Origin: Pseudomonadota bacterium
GTDB taxonomy: Bacteria; Desulfobacterota; Desulfobacteria; Desulfobacterales; RPRI01
Direction of reading: 5' to 3'
Assembly: GCA_018817425.1 (NCBI GenBank)
Contig: JAHITX010000100.1
Location: forward strand, 1 to 64,000
Length of the DNA: 64,000 bases
Shown: one piece after another, positions 35,542 to 45,480 of the stretch
Numbering within the stretch: position 1 is the stretch's first letter
Layout: each line of letters starts with the position of its first letter
Notes under the pieces: generated by a model
What the model saw: the letters and a program-made list of their open reading frames with translations, nothing else
Databases searched by the model: none
Told to the model about the DNA's origin: nothing
Position numbers and translations under genes: made by a program

Positions 35542-36594
35542 ATGGCATTCGGTAATAAAAATAATCTTGTTGGCTTGGATATTGGATCAAGAATCCTTAA
35601 AGCCGCTGAAATTGTTGAGACTAAGAAAGGATATCGCCTCAGAAAGTTTTGTACTATTGATATTCCGCCAGGGCTTATAGAAGACGGAACTATCAATGAT
35701 AGTGAAAAAATAGCGGAGTATATCCGCAAATTATTTAAAGATAATAAATTGACAGAAAATAATGTGGCGGTGTCAATAGGCGGATTTTCTGTTATTGTAA
35801 AAAAAATATATGTTCAGAAAATGGATGAGGATAAGCTTCAGGAAACTATCCAGTTTGAGGCTGAACAGTATATTCCTTTCGATATCAGTGATGTTAATCT
35901 TGATTTCCAAATTATTGGAGAAAATGAAAACAATCCTAACCAGATGAGTGTTTTTCTTGTTGCTGCCAAAAAAGAAATGGTGAATGAATACTTAAATCTC
36001 GTCCAGATAGCCGGTCTTAATCCCTGTATAGTTGATGTGGAAGCCTTTGCGCTCCAAAATATATATGAGTTTAATTATGATGAAAATACTGAAAATATAG
36101 CATTAATTGATATAGGTGCAAGTAAGACATCATTAAATATTTTAAAAGGTTTTTCATCACTATTTATGAGAGATGTTTCTCTGGGGTGCGGGCAGATAAA
36201 CCAAAAAATTGTTTCTCTTGCAGGCTGTACTTTAGATGAAGCTGAACAAATAAAATTTGGCGGCCAGAATGATAAAGTTTCTACAGATGATTTAAAAGAA
36301 ATAGTCTCATCGGTTGTATCGGATTGGTGTACGGAAATAAAAAGGGCTCTTGATTTTTTTTATTCTACGTATCCGGATGATTCTATAACAAAAATTATAT
36401 TAAGTGGAGGTGGAGCAAATATAAAAGATTTTCGCCAGCTTTTGTCTATGGAAACCTCAGCTGAAGTAGAGCTTATTGATCCATTTAATAAATTGGAATT
36501 GGCTGACAATATAGATTCAACTTACCTGAAAAAAATTGCTCCTCAAGCTGCTATCAGTATAGGCTTGGCATTAAGAAGGATGGATGATAAATGA
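35542..36594 (+). CDS. pilM: Type IV pilus assembly protein PilM
   Basis: The 350-residue cytoplasmic protein has the actin-like (FtsA-type) fold: LVGLDIGSRILKAAEI at the start, NIALIDIGASKTSLNIL near the middle and IILSGGGANIKDF near residue 290 for nucleotide binding. PilM binds the N-terminal tail of PilN and links the cytoplasmic motor to the alignment complex. Its stop overlaps the pilN start by four bases. Confidence 0.93.
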   Translation: MAFGNKNNLVGLDIGSRILKAAEIVETKKGYRLRKFCTIDIPPGLIEDGTINDSEKIAEYIRKLFKDNKLTENNVAVSIGGFSVIVKKIYVQKMDEDKLQETIQFEAEQYIPFDISDVNLDFQIIGENENNPNQMSVFLVAAKKEMVNEYLNLVQIAGLNPCIVDVEAFALQNIYEFNYDENTENIALIDIGASKTSLNILKGFSSLFMRDVSLGCGQINQKIVSLAGCTLDEAEQIKFGGQNDKVSTDDLKEIVSSVVSDWCTEIKRALDFFYSTYPDDSITKIILSGGGANIKDFRQLLSMETSAEVELIDPFNKLELADNIDSTYLKKIAPQAAISIGLALRRMDDK

Positions 36595-37175
36595 TCAGGA
36601 TTAATCTTCTTCCTTTTCGTACAGCTAGAAAAAAAGAGAATATTCGCCGTCAGATATCAATATTATCTTTGGCATTATTGTTGGTATTTATACTTTTGGC
36701 ATTTCAAAATTTCAGATTAAGCAGCCAAGTTAAAGAGATTAGCAGGAAAGTTGAAAGTAAAAAGAAAGAAATCGCAAAATATGCAAAAATTAATAAAGAA
36801 CTTGCAGAAATCAAAAAGAAACTTGATATTTTAAATAAAAGAATGGGAATTATTAATGGTCTTGAGGCAAATCGTTATGAGCCGGTAATGCTTCTGGATG
36901 CAATGACAAATTTGATTATTCCTAAAAGGATGTGGTTTGTCACTTTTAAGTCAAGTGGAAAAAATATTAATATATCAGGTATAGCCGTTGATAATCAGAC
37001 AGTTGCTGATTTTATGACACGTTTGGAAGGTTCAAAAATATTTTCAACAGTAAATTTAAAAACATTGAAAAAAAGTGGAGCCAAAGGCGAGCGGGCAAGA
37101 TTTAAAAATTTTGAAATTTCGTGTATTAAATATACTCCAGGTGAAAGAGCAAAAATCGGAGCAAAAAAGAAATAA
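36591..37175 (+). CDS. pilN: Type IV pilus assembly protein PilN
   Basis: The 194-residue bitopic protein begins MIRINLLPFR, the exact PilM-binding motif of PilN, followed by one membrane helix (about 25-42), a coiled coil (about 45-85) and a small periplasmic ferredoxin-like domain with MWFVTFKSSGKNINISGIA. It pairs with PilO in the inner-membrane alignment complex. The stop is two bases before pilO. Confidence 0.93.
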   Translation: MIRINLLPFRTARKKENIRRQISILSLALLLVFILLAFQNFRLSSQVKEISRKVESKKKEIAKYAKINKELAEIKKKLDILNKRMGIINGLEANRYEPVMLLDAMTNLIIPKRMWFVTFKSSGKNINISGIAVDNQTVADFMTRLEGSKIFSTVNLKTLKKSGAKGERARFKNFEISCIKYTPGERAKIGAKKK

Positions 37176-37177
37176 TA

Positions 37178-37813
37178 ATGGAAAAGCCTGAACTTTCAAA
37201 ATCATTAGCACCTATCTTTGAAAAGCTGGAAAAACTTTCAAAGATACAAAGAATCCTTATTTTTTGCAGTATATTAATTGCTGCTGTTGGCATATTTGTA
37301 TATGCACTATGGCTTCCGAAATTAGATAAAATAAAAAAGTTTGAGTCTGAAAACCAAGAATTAACAAAAAAGCTTAATATTGCTGAAAAAACGTCAAAAT
37401 CATTACCTGAATTTAAAGCTAAAATGCTTAAAGCTGATATTAAACTAAAAATAGTATTGAAAGCTCTTCCAGAAAAAAAAGAGATACCAACACTTTTAGA
37501 AAGTATTTCATTATGTGGCCAGGATGCCGGACTTGAATTTATTTTATTTCAGCCAAAAGGAGAAAAGCAAAATAATTTTTTTGCAGAAATTCCTGTATCC
37601 ATACAAGTTATCGGCAAGTATCATAATGTTGCAATATTTTTTGATAAAGTAGCGCGGCTTCCCAGAATAGTTAATATCGATAACATAAACATGAAAGTAG
37701 ACAAGGGTAATAATCTTTTTACTTCATGTACCGCAGTGACTTATAGATTTTTAAAAGCTGATGCTTCCAAAAGTAAGAATAAAGGGAAGAAAAAAGGCAG
37801 AAAAAGGCGATAA
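37178..37813 (+). CDS. pilO: Type IV pilus assembly protein PilO
   Basis: The 211-residue protein has one membrane helix (about 27-46), a coiled coil and a periplasmic domain with IPTLLESISLCGQDAGLEFILFQP and EIPVSIQVIGKYHNVAIFFDKVARLPRI, the usual PilO pattern. It ends in a very basic tail (KSKNKGKKKGRKRR), which is unusual for PilO and may contact the cell wall or nucleic acids; that is a guess. It forms the alignment subcomplex with PilN. Confidence 0.92.
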   Translation: MEKPELSKSLAPIFEKLEKLSKIQRILIFCSILIAAVGIFVYALWLPKLDKIKKFESENQELTKKLNIAEKTSKSLPEFKAKMLKADIKLKIVLKALPEKKEIPTLLESISLCGQDAGLEFILFQPKGEKQNNFFAEIPVSIQVIGKYHNVAIFFDKVARLPRIVNIDNINMKVDKGNNLFTSCTAVTYRFLKADASKSKNKGKKKGRKRR

Positions 37814-37824
37814 TAAAACATCAG

Positions 37825-38565
37825 ATGAGAGATAACTTGGTGAGCATGCGAAAAAATCTAACTATAATTTATATCGCAGTATTTATTTTATGTCTGCTTC
37901 ATTTAATGATGGGATGCGACGATAAAAAAAAACCAACTAACAAGGCTGTTGCTATAAGTAAAAAGATAGTATCAAAAAGTAAAGAACCAACTCCAACTCC
38001 CGTGAAGGTTCCGGTTACTGTTTCGAAAAAAAAGAATGATGATGAAAGTAAAATAGAAAATGACATATCTGATAAAAATATAAATACCAAAAATGATAAA
38101 ATTGATACTGATTCTGTTAATCTGGAAAATAGTAATGCAAATGATAAAACATCATCATCAGATATAACTTCTAAAGAAATAGCAAAACTTCTGCCTATAG
38201 GAATTATAACATATAATCCGGAAGGTAAAATAGATCCATTTGCATCTTTGTTTAAACAAGGTCTCAGTAAAAACAAGGGTAAAAAAATGCGTTCTTTGCT
38301 AACGCCTCTGGAAATGGTTGATTTAAGTCAGTTAAAACTTGTAGCAATATTGCGTGCTGAAAGTGGAAATAGGGCTCTTGTTGAAGAATCTTCCGGTAAG
38401 GGATATGTTGTAGTAAAGGGAACTTATATTGGCAATAATTTTGGTAGAATTGTCAAGATACTCAATGATAGAATAATTGTAGAGGAAGAAATTGAAAATA
38501 TTATTGGGGATAAAAAGATCCAAGAAAGAGAACTTAAACTTCAGAAACCTCTTGGAGAAGAATAA
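37825..38565 (+). CDS. pilP: Type IV pilus assembly lipoprotein PilP
   Basis: The 246-residue protein has a lipoprotein signal (IAVFILCLLHLMMGCDD), a long low-complexity K/D/S/N-rich linker (about 37-125) and the PilP beta domain with LTPLEMVDLSQLKLVAIL and KGYVVVKGTYIGNNFGRIVKI. It connects PilN/PilO to the secretin PilQ. A second start at 37846 (MRKNL) gives a more typical signal peptide. It ends two bases before the pilQ start. Confidence 0.92.
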   Translation: MRDNLVSMRKNLTIIYIAVFILCLLHLMMGCDDKKKPTNKAVAISKKIVSKSKEPTPTPVKVPVTVSKKKNDDESKIENDISDKNINTKNDKIDTDSVNLENSNANDKTSSSDITSKEIAKLLPIGIITYNPEGKIDPFASLFKQGLSKNKGKKMRSLLTPLEMVDLSQLKLVAILRAESGNRALVEESSGKGYVVVKGTYIGNNFGRIVKILNDRIIVEEEIENIIGDKKIQERELKLQKPLGEE

Positions 38566-38566
38566 T

Positions 38567-41410
38567 ATGAATTATTATTTGTTGAAAATAATTAAAGCTT
38601 TTTCAGTAGTTATTTTCCTTGCGGTTTTAACTTCTTTTCAAGTTTTATTTCCACTTGAAATTTATGCCCAGGAAGAAGAACAGAATTCAACAGTTGTTAA
38701 TGAATTAGTTGCAAATGAAGATAAACAGTCTGAAGGCACTAATTCCACAGGCAGTGAAATAATAGTTTCTGAAGAACTTGCCGAAGAACCTGATACATCT
38801 ATGATATCAGAAACACAGGATGATGAGAAAGATCAGCCTGAGAATCTCGATACAGAAGAAGAAGTTGAGTCGACTTCTGAAGAACTTGCCACTGAATCTG
38901 ATGCCTCTTCAACCTCTGAAGTAAAGGATGAGACGGGAAAACAGTCTGAGAGTGTGTATACCACAGAAGATGATGAGTTATCGGATTCCAAAGGAATTAC
39001 TGAATCACCCGATGTTCATGTGCCGGGTGTTATTAATGTAAAAGCAATAACTATAAACGAAAATACAAATCGTGGTGAAACTGATCTTAAAAATGCTATA
39101 AATTTCAAGTCAGTTTCTGTTGACAAAGGCAGCAGTGGTTTATCTATTTTAATTGAATCAGATGGTATGATAAAAGATTATAATTCTTTTACGCTTAAAA
39201 AGAATCTTTCTGCTAAACTTCCTGCAAGAATAGTCTTTGATATTTTCAAAATAAAAAGTCCTTTCAGAAAAGAACAAATTGTTTCGGTTAATACTAAATG
39301 GGTTAGCAGAATTCGCCATTATGCATCATCTGATAAATTTCGTTTTGTTTTGGATACAGAAGATGAATTTTTAAATGCTTTTTCGGCTAAACCGATTGCA
39401 AATGGACTTTTAATAAAATTTGGAAATATTGAGCCCGATAAGACTGATGAAGACGGCATTCTTTCCAATGCTGATGGTAAAGAACTAATTGAAGAAGAAG
39501 CAATAGACACAGCAATAAGCGAAAAACCAGAGGAGTTGACAGAGACTAAAACTGAAACAGGTGTATTAGTAGTTGAAAAACAGGAAATAGATTTAAAGCC
39601 TGCATGGGTTGATAGAATAGATTTTTTAAGTGAAGATGGTGGTAGATCCTCAATAACAATCGGTACTACTAAACCTGTTGAATATAGTATTAGCAAAGCA
39701 AGTGACAGATTACTCCATCTTCAGTTAAAAAATACCAATATAGCAAAAAAACAAAAAAGACCTCTTATTACAACGCGTTTTAATAGTGCTGTTGATGGGA
39801 TTTGGCCTGTTCAGATGCCTGAAATGGAGAAAACATCTATAATTGCAATTGAATTAAGAGAAGCAGTTTCTTATGTGCTGGACCAATCGGATAATATAAT
39901 CAATATTCATTTTGAAGCTTCTACAGTTTTACCAAAAACTGAACAAGATAAGGGTATTCCGGTATGGAAAGAAGTTCTTGAAACAGTACCTAAAGAAATA
40001 GAAGCAGAGGAAACAGAGGCGGAAACGCCGATTGTTAGCAAGGCTGTAAGTGATGAAAAAGAAATTTCCGGACTTGAGCAAAAATATACAGGTGAAAAGA
40101 TTGCACTTGATTTCTTTGATACTGATATAAAAAATGTCTTTCGAATTTTGAAGGAAGTTAGTGGGAAAAATTTTGCAATTGATAAAAATGTACTGGGCAA
40201 AGTAACCTTGTCATTGGAAAAGCCGGTTCCCTGGGATCAGGCTATGGATCTTATTCTTAAAATGAATCAACTAGGGATGATTTATGAAGGTGATATTGTA
40301 AGGATTGCACCTCTTGAAACTATAAAAAAAGAGCATGAATTAAGACGAGCCAGTTTAATTGCAGAAAAAAAGGCAATTGCAGAAAAGAAAGCATTGGAAC
40401 CACTTATTGTTGAATATATTCCTATTAATTATGCTAGTGCAAATAAAGATATATTACCTCATTTAAATAAACTATTAACTAAAGACAGGGGAAATGTCAC
40501 TGTTGACGATAGGACAAACCTTATAATTTTAACGGATGTAGCAGATGTAATTAAAAATGCAAAAGATATCGTGAGAGTACTTGACAAAGTTACTCCTCAA
40601 GTTCTTATAGAAGCACGAATAGTTGAAGCTAGTACAAATTTTTCAAGAGATCTTGGTGTAAGCTGGGGAACAGGATATGGCGTACAGTCTACATCTAAAT
40701 TAGATTCATCCGTTACTTCAGCAATGTCTTCGGCAAACGCTACGTCAGTCAATAACATGGTAGGGGATGCTACTCAACAAAGTGGTGCCAGCAGCCTTGG
40801 AGGAACTTACGGGATAACCTCATCTATAAATTTTCCGGCATCTGCAAGTAATGCAGGCAGCATAGGATTTAACTTTGTAAGAATAGCCGGCACTCCCTTT
40901 ATGCTTAGTGCAAAGCTTCAGGCAATGGAAGCCGATGGAGAAGGTAAAATTGTTTCTTCTCCAAAAATAGCCACCCTTGATAATAAAGAAGCTACTATCA
41001 AACAAGGATTGCGTTATCCATATAACAAACTCGATAATTCAGGAAATACAACAACAGTGTTTGAAGATGTTGATCTTGAACTTAAAGTAAAGCCCCATGT
41101 TACTCCTGATAACCGGATTTCAATGGTGATAACAATTAAGAAAAAGGACATCGGAACGCTAGTAAATGATAATTATTCTTTTACGACAAAAGAGGCTGAA
41201 ACGGAGTTACTCGTTAATGATGGAGATACTGTTGTAATAGGAGGCATCATTAAGACAACAAAGAGTACCGGGGGGTCATCAATTCCCGGACTTTCAAAAA
41301 TCCCTATTCTTGGGCCGCTACTCTTCAAATCATCTACAAAAACCGATAACAAGGAAGAACTTCTTATATTTATAACTCCAAAGATAGTTACACTTGATCA
41401 GAAAGTATAA
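38567..41410 (+). CDS. pilQ: Type IV pilus secretin PilQ
   Basis: From the ATG at 38567 (GGAG nine bases upstream) the product has 947 residues; a longer frame from 38492 lies inside pilP. It has a signal peptide, an acidic E/D/S/T-rich stretch (about 40-150), two AMIN-type regions, an STN/N0 domain (ISLDFFDTDIKNVFRILKEVSG-like), a secretin N1 domain and the secretin barrel with VPQVLIEARIVEA-type and DGDTVVIGGIIK motifs, ending PILGPLLFKS. It forms the outer-membrane pilus pore. The long acidic head is larger than in most PilQ proteins. Confidence 0.95.
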   Translation: MNYYLLKIIKAFSVVIFLAVLTSFQVLFPLEIYAQEEEQNSTVVNELVANEDKQSEGTNSTGSEIIVSEELAEEPDTSMISETQDDEKDQPENLDTEEEVESTSEELATESDASSTSEVKDETGKQSESVYTTEDDELSDSKGITESPDVHVPGVINVKAITINENTNRGETDLKNAINFKSVSVDKGSSGLSILIESDGMIKDYNSFTLKKNLSAKLPARIVFDIFKIKSPFRKEQIVSVNTKWVSRIRHYASSDKFRFVLDTEDEFLNAFSAKPIANGLLIKFGNIEPDKTDEDGILSNADGKELIEEEAIDTAISEKPEELTETKTETGVLVVEKQEIDLKPAWVDRIDFLSEDGGRSSITIGTTKPVEYSISKASDRLLHLQLKNTNIAKKQKRPLITTRFNSAVDGIWPVQMPEMEKTSIIAIELREAVSYVLDQSDNIINIHFEASTVLPKTEQDKGIPVWKEVLETVPKEIEAEETEAETPIVSKAVSDEKEISGLEQKYTGEKIALDFFDTDIKNVFRILKEVSGKNFAIDKNVLGKVTLSLEKPVPWDQAMDLILKMNQLGMIYEGDIVRIAPLETIKKEHELRRASLIAEKKAIAEKKALEPLIVEYIPINYASANKDILPHLNKLLTKDRGNVTVDDRTNLIILTDVADVIKNAKDIVRVLDKVTPQVLIEARIVEASTNFSRDLGVSWGTGYGVQSTSKLDSSVTSAMSSANATSVNNMVGDATQQSGASSLGGTYGITSSINFPASASNAGSIGFNFVRIAGTPFMLSAKLQAMEADGEGKIVSSPKIATLDNKEATIKQGLRYPYNKLDNSGNTTTVFEDVDLELKVKPHVTPDNRISMVITIKKKDIGTLVNDNYSFTTKEAETELLVNDGDTVVIGGIIKTTKSTGGSSIPGLSKIPILGPLLFKSSTKTDNKEELLIFITPKIVTLDQKV

Positions 41411-41423
41411 ATAAAAAAAAGTT

Positions 41424-41467
41424 AAAAAGGGCTGTTTTATTATCAAGAATAATTCCGCCCTTTTTTT
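41424..41467. terminator. Bidirectional rho-independent terminator
   Basis: AAAAAGGGC (41424-41432) pairs with GCCC plus a T run (41457-41467), with a 24-base loop. It has a T tract on the + strand and, from the A run, also on the minus strand, so it can serve both pilQ and the convergent TPR gene. Confidence 0.7.
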
Positions 41468-41491
41468 ATTTCAAGTTTGAATTGAATTAAA

Positions 41492-42259
41492 TTATTTATG
41501 ATTTTGTGCTTTTAATCTTGCAATTTCTTTTTGTGCTTTAGCAGATATATCGCTTTCCGGTGATATTTCTATAACTTTATAATAAGATATTATAGCTTTT
41601 TCATATTGTTTTAATTGTATATAAGCTTCGGATAAATTCATATAATATTCAGGAATCCAAGGTGAATATTTTATTGCCTTTTCAAAATAAATTACAGCTT
41701 CTGAAGGGTTTTTCAATTTTACATATGTAATTCCAAGCCCATGCAATGCAATCGGATAATTTGGTTCGATTTTCAACGCTTCCTTGTAGTATTTTTCAGC
41801 TAATGTAAAATCATTTTTATTGTAATATGCCCAGCCCAGGTTAGCTATAGGATAATGTGGAGTGGCATAAAGAAGATCATTAGAAACTTTATTAAAGCTA
41901 TCAATTGCTAAATCCCAATTTTTTAGGGCAAGATATGCGGTTCCAAGATTGTTAATTGCTGGCGCATAATCATGCTTTAAATCAATTGCTTTTTTGAAAT
42001 GTTCAACAGCTGTTTGAAGACGATCTTTTGCCATATAAACAAGACCAAGGTCGTTATGAAGAACTGGGTCATTTGGATATATTTTTTCAGCATCAAGCAG
42101 CTCTTTTAGTGCCATAGTATAATCACTTTGGTACATATATGCTTCACCAACTCCTCTTCTAGCTTCACCTTGTTTTTTTAATACTTTTTGATCAGCACAA
42201 GAAAAATAACCAAAAACAAAAATAATAATTAATGTATAAAAAATATTTTTTATATTCAT
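41492..42259 (-). CDS. TPR lipoprotein, PilF/PilW-like
   Basis: The 255-residue protein has a lipoprotein-like signal peptide (LIIIFVFGYFSCADQ) and about six tetratricopeptide repeats (for example GEAYMYQSDYTMALKELLDAE and LGLVYMAKDRLQTAVEHFKKAI). Size, lipid anchor and location facing pilMNOPQ suggest the PilF/PilW pilotin that helps PilQ assemble; TPR proteins vary widely, so the role is an inference. Confidence 0.75.
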   Translation of the reverse strand: MNIKNIFYTLIIIFVFGYFSCADQKVLKKQGEARRGVGEAYMYQSDYTMALKELLDAEKIYPNDPVLHNDLGLVYMAKDRLQTAVEHFKKAIDLKHDYAPAINNLGTAYLALKNWDLAIDSFNKVSNDLLYATPHYPIANLGWAYYNKNDFTLAEKYYKEALKIEPNYPIALHGLGITYVKLKNPSEAVIYFEKAIKYSPWIPEYYMNLSEAYIQLKQYEKAIISYYKVIEISPESDISAKAQKEIARLKAQNHK

Positions 42260-42328
42260 TGTATTACCTCTATCTATAAATGATAACTGATTAGATAAAA
42301 TGGATTGTTTAGGGTTCTTAAATATTAT

Positions 42329-43831
42329 TTATCTTTTTTGCAGATCAAGAGATTTAGCAATTTCATCTGACACACGGTTAATAAATATTTTTAATTCTTT
42401 TTCATTTAAGGGTTTATCCGAAGTCGGAACTTTGTCAAGATCGTTTAGATGCATTAAAGCAGGAAAGTTTACTAAAGATTTATCTGGTAATACATCATAT
42501 TCGGATGGAAATTTATCTTCAAAATACATATCCTGAAACCCTGAAAATTTAAGAGCATGTGCAGTTGAATCTAAAATGGCAGTATCGGTTTTTGACACCA
42601 GCCCTTTTTTGATTGCTGTAAAAAGGCCGGCAAGACACTCACCGCCATGAGTACATGCAATATGACCGTTTCTGTTTGCTGTAATTTGCCAGTCCATTAT
42701 GGATTGTTCCGTTACTTCAATAAAAGATGTGCTATCATTGCCTGCAAGTCTATTGTATTCTTCAACAAGATGGATAACCCTTGGCATTGATACAGGGTTT
42801 CCAATCATTGCTGCCTGAGCTACGCTTGCTTTTACGTTTACAGGAATGAATCTGCGTTTAATGGCATCCGGTTCGCTATAATAATTGTACACCGGGTTTG
42901 CATGTTTAGATTGAACTCCTATAATTTTTGGCAGTACGTTTATTATACCTGTTTTGTAAAATTTTATAAAACCATTTAATACAGCAGTAATGTTTCCGGC
43001 ATTTCCAATAGGAACAATTATTACTTTATTTCTCATATCATACTCAAAAATTTGTGCAATTTCGTATGAATAAGATTCCTGGCCAAGAATGCGCCAGGCA
43101 TTTTTTGAATTCAGCAAAGCAACATTGTATTTTTCTGATAAGTTTTCAACTATCTTCATGCAATCATCAAAAACACCGGGAATTTCAAAAACAGATGCAC
43201 CGCTGCCTAATGGTTGTGAAAGTTGTTGAGGTGTTACTTTTTTGTGAGGGAGAAGAACCGCAGATTTTATATGAGGTTGCAAATAGGATGCATATAAGGC
43301 TGCTGAAGCCGAAGTGTCTCCTGTAGATGCACAAATTGCAAGAATATCCGAAAAATGGTTTTCCTTAATTAAAAAATTTATATAACTTAATGCGCTTGCC
43401 ATTCCTCTGTCTTTAAAAGAAGCACTTGGATTCTGGCCATCGTTTTTAAAGAAAAATTTTATGCCGACTTTTTCCTGCAATAAAGAATTCGCTTCTATAA
43501 CCGGCGTGTGCCCTTCACCAAGATAAATTATTGAGGAAAGAGGCATTACCGGTCCAATAAATTCGTGGTAGAGATATATGCCTTTTAAAGCCGGAGTTTT
43601 TAACATCTTGCGATAATCAAAAATACTTTGCCATTTTTCTCCAGGAATTTTTTTTAAAAGATCAAAATTTAAATCATAAATCAAAAGAACTTTACCGCAA
43701 TCAGGGCATGTATAAAGAAGATTATCTATCCCGTGTTCTTTGCCGCATCCCAAGCATCTATAAACAAGATTACCTTTGTGCTTAGGTATTATGAAAGGGC
43801 GGATTTCTTCCGGGAAATTATCAAGTTTCAT
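42329..43831 (-). CDS. thrC: Threonine synthase
   Basis: The 500-residue PLP enzyme has an N-terminal zinc-ribbon-like part ([11 protein letters not shown] ... [10 protein letters not shown]), the PLP lysine in [10 protein letters not shown] (about residues 135-144), and [12 protein letters not shown] for phosphate binding. It converts O-phosphohomoserine to threonine. The long form with the zinc ribbon is common outside enterics. The start overlaps the serS stop by four bases, so the two are co-transcribed. Confidence 0.9.
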   Translation of the reverse strand: MKLDNFPEEIRPFIIPKHKGNLVYRCLGCGKEHGIDNLLYTCPDCGKVLLIYDLNFDLLKKIPGEKWQSIFDYRKMLKTPALKGIYLYHEFIGPVMPLSSIIYLGEGHTPVIEANSLLQEKVGIKFFFKNDGQNPSASFKDRGMASALSYINFLIKENHFSDILAICASTGDTSASAALYASYLQPHIKSAVLLPHKKVTPQQLSQPLGSGASVFEIPGVFDDCMKIVENLSEKYNVALLNSKNAWRILGQESYSYEIAQIFEYDMRNKVIIVPIGNAGNITAVLNGFIKFYKTGIINVLPKIIGVQSKHANPVYNYYSEPDAIKRRFIPVNVKASVAQAAMIGNPVSMPRVIHLVEEYNRLAGNDSTSFIEVTEQSIMDWQITANRNGHIACTHGGECLAGLFTAIKKGLVSKTDTAILDSTAHALKFSGFQDMYFEDKFPSEYDVLPDKSLVNFPALMHLNDLDKVPTSDKPLNEKELKIFINRVSDEIAKSLDLQKR

Positions 43832-45102
43832 AATGAAATCCTTTCAATATTACCCATATAAGGTTTTAATTTATCCGGAATAATAACTGACCCATCTTTT
43901 TGCTGATAGTTTTCAATAATTGCAGCGACAGTGCGGCCAACAGCAAGGCCTGATCCATTTAAAGTATGTACGTGCTCAGTTTTTTTCCCGCCTTTTCTCT
44001 TAAATCTGATATTGCCGCGTCTTGCCTGAAAATTTTCAAAATTACTGCAAGATGATATTTCTCTATATACACCTTGTGCTGGCATCCATACTTCAATATC
44101 ATATGTTTTTGCAGAAGAAAAACCAAGATCTCCTGCGCAAAGAGCCACAACCTGATATGGGAGTTCCAGGCGCTTTAGAATAGTTTCTGCATTTTGAGTG
44201 AGTTTTTCAAGCTCATCATAGGAATCTTCAGGTTTGCTAAATTTTACCAGCTCTATTTTATTAAATTGATGCTGTCTGATCAAGCCTTTTGTGTCTTTGC
44301 CGTATGAACCGGCTTCTGAACGGAAGCAAGGAGTATAAGCAGTGTAGAAAATTGGCAAAGCGCTTTCATCCAAAATTTCATTCTGGTGAATATTTGTTAC
44401 AGGAACTTCAGCTGTAGGAATCAAGTAATAATCCCAACCCTCTATCTTAAATAGATCATCTTCAAATTTTGGTAATTGACCGGTACTAATCAGGCTCTGT
44501 TTGTTTACGATAAACGGTGGCAGAATCTCAGTATAGCCATGTTCAGTCGTATGTATATCCAACATAAAATTAAGAACAGATCTTTCAAGTTTTGCTCCGG
44601 CTCCGAAATAAAGAGGAAAACGAGCTCCGGTAATTTTTGAAGCCCTTTCAAAGTCGAATATTTTAAGCTTTTCCCCAATTTCCCAGTGGTTTTTTGGCTT
44701 AAAATCAAAATCAGGTATTTTGCCTACGGTTCTTATTAATAAATTATCAGAGCTGTCTTTCCCCTCCGGGACAGAGCTGTCTGGTATATTGGGAATTTCC
44801 ATAAGAATCTTATTAAGCTTTTCTTCATTTTCCAAAAGTTCCGAATTGAGATTCTTTATTTTTTCTGACTCATCCCGCATTTCCAAAACAAGGGCTTTTG
44901 AATCTATTCCTTCTTTTTTCATGGATGCGATTTTTTCTGAAAACATATTACGTCGGTGCCTTAATTCTTCAATTTCTAATAGAATTGTTCTGACTTTTGA
45001 GTCATAAATTTTGAATTCTTCAAGATTAGCGCTTTTACCTCTTTTTATCATTGAGTTTTGCACCAGATCCATATTTTGTCTGACAAATTTGATTTCCAGC
45101 AT
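43828..45102 (-). CDS. serS: Serine-tRNA ligase
   Basis: From the ATG at 45102 the product has 424 residues and starts [15 protein letters not shown], the standard SerRS start; AGGA lies 6-8 bases upstream. A longer frame to 45159 runs into the repeat element and is rejected. The N-terminal coiled-coil arm is followed by the class II core with [21 protein letters not shown] (motif 2) and [19 protein letters not shown] (motif 3). Confidence 0.95.
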   Translation of the reverse strand: MLEIKFVRQNMDLVQNSMIKRGKSANLEEFKIYDSKVRTILLEIEELRHRRNMFSEKIASMKKEGIDSKALVLEMRDESEKIKNLNSELLENEEKLNKILMEIPNIPDSSVPEGKDSSDNLLIRTVGKIPDFDFKPKNHWEIGEKLKIFDFERASKITGARFPLYFGAGAKLERSVLNFMLDIHTTEHGYTEILPPFIVNKQSLISTGQLPKFEDDLFKIEGWDYYLIPTAEVPVTNIHQNEILDESALPIFYTAYTPCFRSEAGSYGKDTKGLIRQHQFNKIELVKFSKPEDSYDELEKLTQNAETILKRLELPYQVVALCAGDLGFSSAKTYDIEVWMPAQGVYREISSCSNFENFQARRGNIRFKRKGGKKTEHVHTLNGSGLAVGRTVAAIIENYQQKDGSVIIPDKLKPYMGNIERISL

Positions 45103-45480
45103 AGATATTCCTATTTTATTTTTAAGAAAATTATTGATAAATAATCGAGCCACTTTCAAAACGTTTCAGTTTGGTCAAGCTCAAGGCGGGCGAAAATCTC
45201 AACCACAGGAATACATAGAGTATTTCGAGGATTGAAATTTGAGCCCAACGCAGAGATCGGCCAAAATGGGGCATTTTGAAACTGGCTCAATCATATAAAC
45301 AAAAAAAAGCAAGATATAGAGTGCATAGAAATAATGCATATAACACAAAGTAAATTATGATATCCTAATATGTTACTTTTAACCACGTATCATCTTTTTA
45401 GTCAATGATTATTATAAGTTGACTTTTATCAACAATCCTGCTATAAAAAACAAAAATTTCCAAAATCAGGGAGACCATAT
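45103..45480. other. Intergenic region with repeat element
   Basis: This divergent interval between serS and the 5-formyl-THF cyclo-ligase gene contains the second 142-bp element (45147-45288) and then about 190 bases of AT-rich DNA without a recognisable gene. A 6S RNA is sometimes found near this ligase; I see no convincing 6S hairpin here. Confidence 0.5.
45147..45288 (-). repeat. 142-bp MITE-like element, copy 2
   Basis: This is the reverse-oriented copy of the element at 34682-34823, with the same length, the same GAGCCA-TTTCAAAA terminal inverted repeats and about four differences. AATC occurs on both outer flanks (45143-45146 and 45289-45292) and may be a 4-base target duplication. 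It sits 45 bases upstream of the serS start and could affect its promoter. Confidence 0.8.

Noticed and set aside
45289-45480. 6S RNA upstream of the 5-formyl-THF cyclo-ligase gene
   Set aside because: The interval is AT-rich without the long bulged hairpin expected of 6S RNA.
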